From Styela clava (Eukaryota > Chordata > Ascidiacea > Stolidobranchia > Styelidae), in the NCBI RefSeq assembly GCF_964204865.1, contig NC_135262.1, positions 14,508,001 through 14,572,000 on the forward strand: a stretch of DNA of 64,000 bases, given 5' to 3'. Each line of letters opens with the position of its first letter. The first letter of the stretch is position 1. This document shows, piece by piece, positions 24,007 through 35,538 of this stretch. The translations under genes and the position numbers were made by a program. The notes under the pieces were generated by a model. It saw nothing but the letters and a program-made list of their open reading frames with translations. It was not told the origin of the DNA and ran no database searches.

Positions 24007-24065
24007 GCTTATTAAATAAATAGTCTGCATCTTACAAATTTCTCATGTTTTTGTATGTATTTATG

Positions 24066-24741
24066 TTATTGTAGTTTCATTGATACATAACGAATAGCGG
24101 TATTATTTGAGTTCAAAGTTTCCCAATTTCTCAGAAATATCTTCTCTTTGACCAAGTCCCGAGCGTACTCCGTTTAAGTTTATGTGTCCGCAGTAAGCAA
24201 ACCACCATCCGCCTCTCTGCCTTTTCACACAATCGGCATCCCTCCATGCGTCGTTGTTATGACCATGAGTACTAAAGCGAGTGTGCATACTGAATGCTAA
24301 CAGGTTTCCTAATCCCGGTGTGCCCTTGTATCGCCCTAAATTTCTTATTTGAAAATCGTATTGCTCTGAACTCAATGCAAAAGAATCATATTCCAAAAAA
24401 CCTTTAACGCCATCCCAATCCTCTAAATCAATGCGCAGAAAACTGTCGTAGGTGTCATATTTTCCTATCCTTTTCTGTTTAGTTATTCTGATAATATTTT
24501 GAAGACCTATCTAGTGTTCCCCATCAGGAAATCCGAATCCGTTAACGTAATCTTCCCATCCGCGGTCGAAGTTGACTTTCCCATCAATTCTACATTGAAT
24601 ATAGTTATCCAACCAGACTTATTTAAAGCGATCCTACTGTTTCCATGTCACAAAAGACGCTTATCGATGTTTGCCCGTGAAAGAGATGAATCCTATTAAC
24701 TCCACTTTTGTGATATCCATTTTCGTAAATTTTGTTGCAGT
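24066..24741 (-). pseudogene. Fibrinogen-related (v-Themis-like) pseudogene
   Basis: On the minus strand an exon follows TTTTAACACAG at 24741 and reads DCNKIYENGYHKSGVNRI..., the usual beginning of a fibrinogen-related domain, with the same splice position and phase as the intact gene at 36666-38877. Later pieces (GKVNFDRGW, NLGRYKGTPGLGN, FSTHGHNNDAW, RGGWWFAYCGHINLNG) line up with it throughout. It is broken by frameshifts near 24630 and 24600, a nonsense codon where the intact copy has tryptophan (TAG at 24511-24513), and another frameshift near 24110 before the terminal RYVSMKLQ-like end. The cognate upstream exon was not found. It is a dead duplicate of the ligand gene. Confidence 0.85.
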
Positions 24742-24805
24742 CTGTGTTAAAAGTTAGAAAACAGTGAGTTTGCCCAAGTCAAGAAGCTCACGATAAAAGT
24801 GGGCG

Positions 24806-26828
24806 AAATTGGAATCGAAAATTTCCGCGCAGCATTCTTCGCGATTAAAAAAGCGGATAACGAGATTTTTGTTGCGTAAAACATACAATCTATGACCGAT
24901 GCGAGCATTAAAAGTGTCCTGTCGTAAAATTTTAATTGTGCTCATCGTTACTCACCTTCGATTCGAGATTACTATTAGGATTACTAAAATGAAAGAATTC
25001 TATTCTAAAATAACATATCGTCACGCTAATAACCGAATTGCGTAAGTCATTTTTGGCGGTTTTGAGTTTTTCATAAAACAGGTATTTATGTAATGCTGCG
25101 CACCTGTCTGTTAACTCAGATTTTATTTTAAGAATTCCGAAACCAATAGAGATTTTGTATAATATGCAAATTTGTTCAATTGTTTCGTCATAATGAATTA
25201 TCACTGTTAACGCAGGACTATTGTGACGCCACAAAGGCAAAATAACCTCGGCGAAGGATTTTCGAGTTTTTGCATCTCAGATTCTAGCTTAGCGCTTATA
25301 AATTTCAATTTATACTACAGTATAGGAAGGCGTCCACTTGTGATATTCACTGCCTGAGTCCAATTCACCTTGGTTGGCTTTTATACAAGGGTACATCGCT
25401 GTTTTATTCCTCATATTTAACTTTAGTCTTATTTCGGTGGATGTGCAGAGCGTGTTGTATTGATGAAATATATATTTTAAACTTAAAAAAATAATGTAAT
25501 TGAAACAGATTAGCTTATTTGGGGATTAGACTTCGTATATACTAAGAATTACATTCGTTTTTGGATTGTTTGGTTTTCAGGACTGGTACATATAGTCAAG
25601 TTGCAAAATTGCGTATGTCCCCTAGTCATAGACACATTTCTGCCTAAGTCACAGTGCGTCATTATGATGTCACATGACTGTGTCATACAAATTAACTTAA
25701 ATCCGGCTACGATCAAAAAATTCAACCATGGCAAATTATTGACTCTCAATGGCATAGCAATTTCATTAGGAAGTTTTTTACGTTTTTCTCAAAACTGCTA
25801 AAAATGACTTACGCAATTCGGTTATTAGCGTGACGATATAATACGTGATAAACTGCCAACTTTAAATAAATTAGAGTCGTATTTTTGCGATCTTGGGATT
25901 TGTCAAACTTGATTAGTTCTTTTGCACTCGAGATTATTTTTAAGCAAGATACCGCCTTTAAAAAATCAAAAGGTCTGGGCAAAATACGAACGATTGAAAT
26001 TTATTTTATTGCATGCGGCTCTGTCGGTAGTTTCAGAATGAAAAAAAGGTACATCGGGCGCACAATTGACTGTGTTTCGATTTCGCAGTTACTATGATGA
26101 ATAACCAAAGAAAACCTAACATAACACCAAATTTTGTGATTTACAATGCCTGTAAAAGCGTTTTTAATCTGACGTGAGTCTGCTGAAACCGAACTTATAG
26201 TGTGATCTTCCATTTTAAGTTTTAATATTGTAAAATGCCGTTTTTCAATCAAGAAATTTGAGTTGCGGATTTACCTCTTTAATAATTATTATTTTTAGCA
26301 TTTCGTCGCCGATGACTATAATATGGTTACATGTTTTTCACATTGAACTCATAATTCCACACGAGAACAAAAAAACAATTATCTCATTGTGGAACAATAC
26401 ATGTATATGATGCTGAAGGAAAGTTTTGATTTAGGGAGAATAAACACCGGCGTAAAGATGTTTAAAAGCACGCCATGCTGACGAAAACAATCGGCAATTG
26501 TGACAAAATGCAATCGCGCACGTTGTTAGCGACCTTCTAAGTCTTCCGAAAATGTCAAAAAGCAAAAGATTCGACCCCTAATTTATTAATATGTTTGTCA
26601 AATGTCAAATTTACAGCTTTAGTTTATATAATTTATCTTTGAAATTTAGATTTATTTATGACTTGTATTATCCTTATTAAAAAAGGTTTAGCATTTAAAT
26701 TTAGTAACGTACTTTTAACTTACTCAGGAATATTGATCGGAAAGTATCAATTTTAACATTTCTTTTGAGGCTCCGTGAATAAAGGTCAACCTTTTCAAGG
26801 GCTCCGCAACACCAAAAGTTTGAGAACC
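24806..26828. mobile_element. hAT-type non-autonomous element, copy 1, left end lost
   Basis: From about 24806 to 26828 this matches the inner element at 33282-34728, apart from one 821-base insertion (25017-25837). The right terminus (AGTTTGAGAACCCCTG) is intact at 26828, but the left terminus is missing and the homology ends next to the fibrinogen pseudogene. No transposase can be read; the 60-100 residue frames it holds are not conserved intact between copies. Confidence 0.7.
25017..25837. mobile_element. Non-autonomous DNA transposon (relative of 11133-14185)
   Basis: Inverted termini of about 40 bases begin ATCGTCACGCTAATAACC and include TTGCGTAAGTCATTTTT, closely matching the ends of the transposase-bearing element at 11133-14185. 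The 821-base interior has no transposase. The sister repeat at 33719-33745 lacks the insertion and shows the empty site (AAATAACATAAAACACGTG), which defines both boundaries. Confidence 0.85.
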
Positions 26829-29650
26829 CCTGGTTTAGGGTGTCTCAAAATCGTCGTTTCCACATTTCCACACTTTTTTCACTTATCCCACACTTATTCA
26901 ACTCTTGTCTCACTTGTTGCGCATTTGTCCCACTTCTCTCAAACTTGTTCTAAGCCTGTCCTACATACCACTTCTCCCACTGTTCTAAGTACGGTTAGAT
27001 CGGATACCTATAATTTGTATTATCCAGATAACGGATATATCCGGGTATTTATTATTTTAAATATCCGGTTAACCGGATAGTTACTGTTAATTTTAGAGAA
27101 CCGATTGCACAAGAATTTTGCGGTGAATTGACTAAAAACCATCACACAGTTCTATTGTAAATACGCACACATGTATTATTTATCTCGAATAAGAATGATT
27201 GTGCATTTTGATGTTGCATGTGCCAATAAATAAAAATTTAAGCTCTGTAATCGTATCGATTTACAGCGGAATAATAAAATGAAACAATTTTTAATAATAC
27301 TGTGTCCTAATTGTCTTTCCCCGCGACTGCTAAGTTATTTTCTCCTGTTCAAATCATATGTAAAGATTTATATTATTTCTTACTTTGTTGTTAAATTTTT
27401 TGGAAGTTTCTTTTTGATCCTAGAGCCCCTTTTTTTAAATTTTGACTCGTATTAATTTTAGTGTCGCAGACTCACGATGACCATTTCTGATCCTTCGCAA
27501 CTTCCTATCAATTCCAATGAAATTTATTATTGTCATGTATAGTATTTTGTGTTCTATATTAATTTGTGATTTATTGCACGACGAAATAAACTTTGTACAT
27601 ATATACCGTAGGAGCATATACATATAAATGAAATCATGAACACAAAAAATCAATCCAAAAAAAAAAAATAGAATACAGGGGGGACAAAGTGCGTAAAAGT
27701 GTATATAGAGAATATTAGTAATTTGAACGAAATTTTTAATAACAAAGAAAAATGATGATTTAAAAAAACCGAACTAGTCAGAAATTTCCTCTAATTTGAA
27801 AACTTCACTTATTAAACATGTCACTGCAAATATTCTCAGGTGTGTACTAATTGGGCCACAACTTTAAATCTATTCCAATCAATCATTTATTTTGGTAAAT
27901 GATTACCAATGCCATGATTTCCATTCGAATATCTTTTAAATTAAACTAACAGAGCCAAAACAATGCTGCACCAGTTTTTGAACAACAATATTATAGCCGA
28001 TCGTTTTTCTTCCGCGTCGCGTGATTATTTCAGGAATGACCATTGGCATTATGCCAGTTTTAGTTTGATAAGAAGTAACATCCCGTGAAAAGTTACCCTT
28101 GTTGCAAATTCAGTAAATACGATTATTACGAAATTTTGGCGATTCAACAGCGCCTAGTATAGCGTTTTATTTTTTCAATCACTGGCTCAGAAATCAAGAG
28201 TCGTGGTATTTTCGTTAGCATTTACTTTCCTATTTTCAGTCAAAAATTAGGGGGGTTTCACACTACTCTCTTAATTAATGATAGATAGATACGACGATAG
28301 ATAACATACTACGGCAATTTCAGTTCCGGGAGAAATAAAACAATTATCGGCATTATATACCGACGAGACCGCACTCGACTTTTCTCTCGAATATGTTGAT
28401 ATATACCTAAGCTAATTAATAACTGTATTTATTGTTCTAAATGAATTATACTCATTGGAATTGCAATAATAACTCAAATTTGAGAAATTCGAAAACTGGA
28501 GTTATTCGTGCAGCTTACCACGTATTTTCATATCTGAGGTAGAAGTGCTTTTATTTTAACGTAAGTCGAGCTCTTCTATAACGCAAATACGCAATAATCA
28601 CATTTGTTCTGCGTGTTTTGTGATGTAATAGTCAAGTTCACTCCAGCATTACAGGGATGGCTAAATATAAGCACAGTAGTGTGAATATAAGTTTTTATTA
28701 TATGCTCTGGGAGATGTCAATCGCCACTCAACAAAAATATATAAAAATCACTAATGTGCATAAGCATTATTTATACTGCCCTATTATCCGGTTAACCGTC
28801 ACAATTATATCCGTTTACCAGATAGCAAAATACCTCTCGGTTAACCGCTATCCGGATAATCCAACCCTAGTTCTATAAGTAATTCTAATTATAACTCATA
28901 TTGTAAAATTCTTGGTTGTTCACCTGCGCAAAAAAAAAACTATTTTGCCCAATTCATCGTACATTATATATCGATCGATTCCATCGATACTTTTGGGTAC
29001 GACGGTAAAATTGCGCACCAAAACTGAGAAAATGATCACTGTAGCTGCGTTCTCGTATTTATCATTGTGATGTCATAACTCGTATTTGACAAAATAGGTC
29101 TACGGGAGATGAATCAAAATAGTTTTTGTAGGCTATTGTCGCATTGTCATAGGCAGCAACTTTTCGAGCGTATTACAAAAAAGACGATATTAAACTGCAA
29201 ATAATTTCCTAAAATCTTAATTTAGTCGCGGATCCCCTGGAAATGCTTCGCGGACCACTGGGGGTCCGCGGACCCCCGGTTGAGAACCACTGTTATAGAT
29301 CATATTTTCGCACTCCTGGTAGTTTCTTGAGTCAAAATATTTAGAAAATGCATATGAATTGTTCTTTGACACTTTCGTTTACCTATTTATTTAAATTATT
29401 TTGAAACTCTAAATTTCCATATATATTAAAACGCAAGAATATCGAAAATCTAGCTTTCACATCAAAACAATTTTGCATTTACTTGCTGTTATGTATTTTA
29501 TCGGCAAAGGAATTTTAGCGTGAAAGTCATTATGGTCACGTTATGCTGCGAAAAAATTAGAAACAAAATTTTTCGGTACCAGAAAAATCGTTAGCAATAT
29601 GTGTGTTTATTCACATTTTTACAATTTCGATATTTTTTTGACTGTATATA
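26829..29650. other. Intergenic, repeat remnants, no gene seen
   Basis: Positions 27062-27160 and 28480-28550 match the flanks of the transposon at 11133-14185, so this is a second, differently interrupted copy of the host repeat. CCGGTTAACCGG-type words (26985-27085, 28790-28870) and CCAACCCTAG at 28869-28878 suggest its right terminus. A lone hAT-type right end (GGTTGAGAACCACTG) stops at 29293. No coding region is supported. Confidence 0.5.
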
Positions 29651-30453
29651 TGGGCTATTCCAAGTGACACTAAGGGACAATTCCAGAAATTTTGCAAGTT
29701 GTTAGATTCAATATATTTTCACATTTTCAGCTACATGTTTTGTTTCATTGTCCAATCAGTTGCTTTATTGAATATGTAAAAAATTGCACAAAAGTTACAC
29801 CCAACCTTACTTAGTAGATAAAAAAAATATAGTAAAATATAGCGTGACACTACAGGACAGCAAATCCACCATGCACTAACAGTACGTTGTGTTGTGCTGT
29901 AAAATTTTTGCGATGGTACAGTAGGAGCCCATAATATTTTCTGGTGCAGTAGCTGAACTACCCCTCTATGTGTTGCTCAAGTTACTTAATGTAACACTGT
30001 AAATCCATGCCAATAATGTGCATATTGTATGTGACACTACAGGACGTGACACTACATGACATTTTTCCACTTCGGAATAGCGGCATCTATCATCTCTTAA
30101 AATTCTGGTAATAAATCGTTAAATGGGTGAAGAAATGTTCTACAGCACTGCAAACATTTAAACTTTATTAACTTAAATCCAGTGCGTCAATTCCATATGA
30201 AATAACTGTATCACACAATCAAACCCTTTGTGCCAGGAATCATCACAAAATATGTCAATTATACCAAAATTTCTACATTTCAGGCCATTTTTCAAAAACC
30301 ATCAAAAACCTGGGTGAAATTTTAAATTGTTCGATGAAATGAATGCAGTCCAATAAAATTCCAATGTCTTTTGGTACCAAAAATAAAAAAAAATTACTTT
30401 CACTACACTTTTTAAAAAATTGATGGAATTCAACTTTTGCTTGGAATGGCCCA
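29651..30453. mobile_element. MITE-like element with TATA target duplication
   Basis: The ends are inverted (TGGGCTATTCCAAG and CTTGGAATGGCCCA), 803 bases apart, flanked on both sides by TATA. Inside, the word GTGACACTACAGGAC and variants recur at about 29664, 29843, 30033 and 30046. No protein frame of note. Confidence 0.7.
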
Positions 30454-30765
30454 TATATGTTTTTTTACTTCAGATTTTTGTTTGCATTTATCGACCGCCC
30501 CTCCCCCAATCTAAAAGACGCTATAAAAGCACTGACCAGAAGTAGTTTTCTGCATCATTTGTGTTCAGACCAATTTCATTTTTGTGTATACATTTATTGT
30601 TTTGCTCAGTAATTTGTATATATTGATTCAGGAGTGGATTGCAATACCATAACGGCGTTGTCAAAAATTCAGAGCAGAGAAAAACTGTGCTCTTTAAACG
30701 TTGAATTTGTTCGTCTGCGCTGCACTCGGACTTTCAAAACACGACTAAGTTTCAACTCTAGATAG

Positions 30766-31107
30766 CTATCGGCTGCTCATATAAATTCCAACAGTCAAAA
30801 TAATGAAATGGTCTGAATTTTTTATTCTCAAAATCTTAGCTACATAAATATCGTTCTGGAAACGTGTTTTATCGAGACCAGCGTAATCATATTCATAATT
30901 ATAAATCTCGATTTCCTCTTTATCTGAAAGTGTGACATTAGAAATACGCGCTAATTCAACGCAATTTTCTGCAAAAATTCTATTCTTCGGCATATCTGCA
31001 ATTGTTCTGCTAGATCGCTGAAAATACAAATAGAGAATCTGAATTAATCTAAGACACTTCTCTATTATTCTAGTCACGTATTCATGTCCATTATACTTGG
31101 ATTTCAT
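30766..31107 (-). CDS. Unrecognised 113-residue open frame
   Basis: I do not recognise this frame. It starts MKSKYNGHEYV, has an amphipathic start and a central acidic, tyrosine-rich part (EEIEIYNYEYDYAG), and ends without a signal peptide or membrane segment. It lies between two repeat blocks with no neighbour that explains it, and no flanking splice sites were established. In AT-rich DNA a frame this long can occur by chance. It could be a remnant exon. Confidence 0.15.
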   Translation of the reverse strand: MKSKYNGHEYVTRIIEKCLRLIQILYLYFQRSSRTIADMPKNRIFAENCVELARISNVTLSDKEEIEIYNYEYDYAGLDKTRFQNDIYVAKILRIKNSDHFIILTVGIYMSSR

Positions 31108-32330
31108 TTGGTTTAAATTTGAATCATATCACTTGTGCATACTTTATGTCACGCCTCCTAATCTGATGTTTACAACAAAATTATTGTAAGCCAAATTTTT
31201 CCCTGCTCCGCAAATTCTCATATAAAGCATCTTAATAAACCCGACTGCGCCTTATATGACATAGGAAACTCATTAACTACGTTATCTGCTCAATAAACCA
31301 ACATAATTGGCTAAACTGAACAGACAAATCTGAGCTAATTTAACAACCAAAATCTACTTCTGAGGGAAGATGTTGTACCTATGCAACACTAAATTTTAAC
31401 CACCCCCTCATTAAAAACACATAAACCTTTTGAGGCTGCAAACAGTTTGTACAGCTTCTGTATACACCATTCTTTTGTCCCAAGCACAGATATGACGAAT
31501 TTGGTGTATATTATTTGGCATGGGTGCTTGAGATGTGACCTTGGCTCACCAGCCTGACACGAGCATCGGAGACGGAAACTTGTTAAAGCCGCTTGCAGCG
31601 TCATCCGGTGGCGCCAATGAAAAGTAGCAGTTGCATTGAATCAACTATAAGTACCACAGTAGTACTTTGGGTAGAAAAAAGCATTCTGCGGCAGAAAATG
31701 TGGGTCACAGCTGGTTTGCAATAAGCTGTTGCATACGTGTTACGCATTGCCGGAGAAGGATATATTCATGAATTTATATGTCAAAGAGCCATCACTTTTA
31801 ATGAAAGAATATCCGCATATTCCCCATTTACATCGCTAGTTACGAATACCCATTTTATTTAAATGCCTCTTGTTCCAGGAGCTTTTGCAAATTAGCTATG
31901 GTTTCGGGGTATCGATTTCTGTGAGTTGGTACTCAAGGTATGAGCTATTGTTTTACTTCATATTGTAAACGAAATGGGCCCACGGGTCGTTTTGTTATTA
32001 TGTTAGGATTCTTCTTCTTCTCGTTGTTGTAATTGTGAAAAATTCACGCATAATATTGGAGCAATTGCTTTGGAATTTTCAGTGGTTAAAGATTGTTGTT
32101 GCCGCTAGAAGGCTTTTGCTTTTATTTGTTTTAAAATTACCTACTAATCCTATGAGATCTGATATTTCATCCAAAATTTTATTCATAGGAACACCGTTTT
32201 CATTCCGCCAGGCATGACAGCTTAAGTCAAGACTGTCCTCGGTTTTGATTTTGCGAACTCAAACCACGCGGAAGTCGAATTTTTTGATATGGGTACGGTA
32301 GGCAACTGGGGATCTAGTGTAGCTTAGTAC
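31108..32330. other. Intergenic, no gene seen
   Basis: No supported gene. About 32070-32130 resembles 54835-54900 (CAATTGCTTTG ... TCAAAGATTGT ... CTAGAAGG), so it is part of a dispersed repeat. Confidence 0.4.
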
Positions 32331-32592
32331 CACAAGTACTTCTAGTGAGCGTGGCGCAACAATTTTTGCACATGCCATTCCTGATCCCCTCTGTCAATGT
32401 CACTCAAAATTCATGCGACGTCACAATCACGTCAATACGAGAAAGAAAGCGCTGGCTTTTGTGAGTTAGATATTGTTGTCGCAGACGCCATTACGAGCGA
32501 TCGTCGTTATACTTTGGCAAGCTCTATTACCTGATTGTGGCGTAATTTTACGATGACGTAGACAAGTTGTTACGCCACTAGAAGTACTTGTG
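32331..32592. mobile_element. Small MITE
   Basis: CACAAGTACTTCTAGTG at 32331 is repeated inverted (CACTAGAAGTACTTGTG) at 32576-32592, and the adjoining GGCGCAACAA / TTGTTACGCC also pair, giving arms of about 27 bases. The 262-base element has no frame. Confidence 0.65.
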
Positions 32593-32847
32593 ATCCGGTT
32601 TCGTGTCCAAACTCAGCGATCTGAGAGAAAAAGCAATAATAATGTGGATAAAAAATATTTGGACTATTCCTATCGTATTGAGATTTTTGGATCGCTGACC
32701 TACCATCTCAAACTGTCCGGCAATCCATTCGAGTGACTAAATTGTATGTTAGTCTTTAGACCGACAAAGCATGGTTTCCCGGACCCTTAATTCCTCATAT
32801 ATACCTACCTTACTTGCTCCTTCACTGCGATAACTACGGGGACGCTG

Positions 32848-32912
32848 ACTTCGAATTGGGATGCGCTGGTTTTCCAACTGGGCCCCTGTCAAGTTAATGA
32901 TAAACGAAGAAT
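32848..32912. repeat. Short duplicate shared with 36378-36432
   Basis: GGGATGCGCTGGTTTTCC and the following roughly 45 bases, through AACGAAGAATAA, recur almost exactly at 36378-36432. No terminal structure was seen; it may be the end of a longer repeat or a small local duplication. Confidence 0.5.
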
Positions 32913-33176
32913 AATGTTGTTTTGGATTTTCAGTCATGGAGGTGTTTGGGATTCAGAAAGTTGTCCAAGAGGGCGATTCTAGAAAAAAAAACACGAAACA
33001 CTGGACTAGAGTAGTCTAGTGGTTTTCGACCCTTCCGATGGAGGCATGGAGCGGAACCCCGATAAAACATTCCAGAGGCTCGAGGAACCCATGTGCAATA
33101 GTTCGATTTTTTTTATACATAAAAACATTTGATTAATAAAATAAACTACTGTACTCATATATATAACTTTATAACT

Positions 33177-34954
33177 TAGGGTGACCATACGTCAATATGT
33201 CCAGTTTTACGATATTAAAAAAAAATAACCCAGCAATGTTGACGACGATTAAAGGAACTGCCAAATACTCATGGTCTAAGACATAGGTTCTCAAAGTGCT
33301 CCGTACGGAGCCCCAGGGCTCCGCGAGAGAAACCCAGGGGCTCCGCGAGCTATCCGATTACTTTTCAAAATAATGACTAGTTTTGTAACTGTTCAAAGAA
33401 ACAATAACAGCTTTGATAAAATTTGACAACAATATAGCCTCGAAATATGGCAAAGAGGCGGAATTGAAAAATGACATTATTTATGAGCTGGAGCGCAGCC
33501 AGGATTCTCAAGAGGTGGGGATTTGAATCGGAAATTTCCGCGCAACATTCTTTGCGATTATAAAAAGCGGATAAGGAGATTTCTGTTGCGTAAAATATTC
33601 AATGTATGGCCGATGCGAGCATTTAAAGTGTCTTGTCGTAATAATTCAATTGTACTCATAGTTACTCAAGTTTCATTCGAGATTACTATTAGGATTACTA
33701 AAATGAAAGAATACTATTCTAAAATAACATAAAACACGTGATAAACTGCCAACTTTAAATAAATTGGAGTCGTATTTTTGCGATCTTGGAATTTGTCAAC
33801 CTTGATTTGTTCTTTTTTGTTCTTATTATTAAGCAAGATATCGCCGTTTAAAAAATCACAAAATCTGGGCAAAATACGATTGAAATTTATTTTAATGCAA
33901 TGCGGCTCCGTCGGTAGTTTCAGAATAAAAAAAGGTAAATCGCGCACACAATTGACTGTGTTTCGATTTCGCAGTTACTATACGATGAATAACCAAAGAA
34001 AACCTAACATTACACCAAATTTTGTGATTTACAATGCCTATAAAAGCGTTTTTAATCTGACGTGAGTCTGCTAAAACCAAACTTATAGTGTGATCTTTTA
34101 TTTTAAGTTTTAATATTTTAGAATGCCGTTTTTCAATCAAGAAATTTGAGTTGCGGATTTACCTCTTTATTATTAATTATTATTTTTAGCATTTCGTCGC
34201 CGATGACTATATGGTAACATGTTTTTCACATTGAACTCATAATTCCCCACGAGAACAAAAAAGCAATTATCGTCGTCATTGTGGAACAATACATGTATAT
34301 GCCGAAGAAAATTTTTGATTTAGGGAGAATAAACATCGGCGTAAAGATGTTTAAAAACATGCCATGCTGACGAAAACTATCGGTGATTGTAACAAAATGC
34401 AATCGCGCACGTTATTAGCAGCCGTTTAAGTCTTCCGAAAATGTCAAAAGGGAAAAGATTCGACCCCTAGTTTATTAATATGTTTGTCAAGTGTCAAATT
34501 TACAGCTTTAGTAATAGTATATAAAATTTATCTTTGAAATTTTGATTTATTTATGACTTGCATTAACCCCATTAAAAAAAGGTTTAGCATTTAAATTAAG
34601 TTAAGTACTTTTAACTTACTCAGGAATATTTATCGGAAAGCTACAATTTTAACATTTTTTTTGGGGCTCCGCGAATAATAGTCAACCTTTTCAGGGGCTC
34701 CGCAACACCAAAAGTTTGAGAACCCCTGGTCTAAGAGAATATCAATCGATTGTCCTGCATATTTTTTTAATACAACAAAAATGCGTTATTTCATTGTCGT
34801 CATTTCGTCTATTGTCACTTTTATATTTAATTCTAGGGAATTTAGTAGATATATTATAATGTATATCTCATACACAGATGAAATGCGGTTCTATATTTAC
34901 GGTTCTACCAAACAATGTGTCATCCTTTAAGGGTTTGGAAATATGGTCACCCTA
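33177..34954. mobile_element. Middle layer: element with TAGGGTGACCATA ends
   Basis: The termini TAGGGTGACCATA and TATGGTCACCCTA match those of 23371-24006. TATAAC occurs immediately outside on both sides and may be the target duplication. The non-nested part is short, so this copy is non-autonomous. Confidence 0.6.
33282..34728. mobile_element. Inner layer: hAT-type non-autonomous element, copy 2
   Basis: The element is bounded by an exact 8-base duplication, GTCTAAGA (33274-33281 and 34729-34736), the length typical of hAT insertions. The ends CATAGGTTCTCAAAG and CTTTTGG...-type complement (AGTTTGAGAACCCCTG) are inverted and followed by GGGGCTCCGCG-type subterminal repeats. The interior matches 24806-26828 but lacks the 821-base insertion present there. 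No intact transposase. Confidence 0.8.
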
Positions 34955-35262
34955 ATATAACTGTAAATATATACGACTACGATATAACTTAATACGGGCA
35001 AAATGAAGTATCGCAAATTTGAAAATATTGACAAGCCTAATGGGTACTTGATTATATTTGAACAATTTACTGTATACATGTAATCATCTCATAATTTATC
35101 TCTCGGGTTTGAATGTGAACTTGGAACCCCTGTCGGAACCCGGTTGAAAACCACTGCTCTGGCGTTAATAAAGACTAATACCGTTCTAGTCTCTTGCAGC
35201 ATTTTAGGGGCGAATTGTTGACTACTACAACTAAATTGGATATTATCTGAGAACAAAATGAC

Positions 35263-35450
35263 CATTCGCTTATTCAATTTATACTTAACTTTTGGAAACA
35301 CAACTGACAATTGGCTAGCAAAACCACAAAAGCGAGCTAAAGTTTACCACTGTGCCTGAAAATCTGTGTAAAAAAGTGTCTGGGCGGGTGCTAAAATTTC
35401 GATTGTTACGTCACTGTTAATATATATATAGCTGAATAGCCAACGCTGCA
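35263..35450. repeat. Diverged copy of the SDR type-B downstream flank
   Basis: This stretch, just before the receptor leader exon, aligns loosely with about 3675-3850, 10126-10320 and 18515-18690 (shared blocks such as AAATTTCGATTGTTACG, GCTAGCAAAAC and TAGCCAA). The sequence is therefore dispersed, not unique to the SDR array. Confidence 0.45.
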
Positions 35451-35538
35451 GAAGCTGCAGAAGTACCGAAGGAAGTCGTTACTGCAGGAAACATTTATGG
35501 AAATTGCTAGGGTTGGTGAGGATATTCCAAAAAGTAGA

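Larger units (their letters stand above)
33017..35156. mobile_element. Outer hAT-type element of a three-layer nest
   Basis: Left end TAGTGGTTTTCGACCC and right end GGTTGAAAACCACTG are inverted, with paired GGAACCCC words just inside. Nearly all the interior is a second element (33177-34954), which itself holds a third (33282-34728). No matching target duplication is visible. No transposase frame remains. Confidence 0.6.

Noticed and set aside
26001-26252. Transposase frame in the hAT-type repeat
   Set aside because: The matching frame in the second copy (33892-34140) differs in length and reading, and neither shows a catalytic or dimerisation motif.
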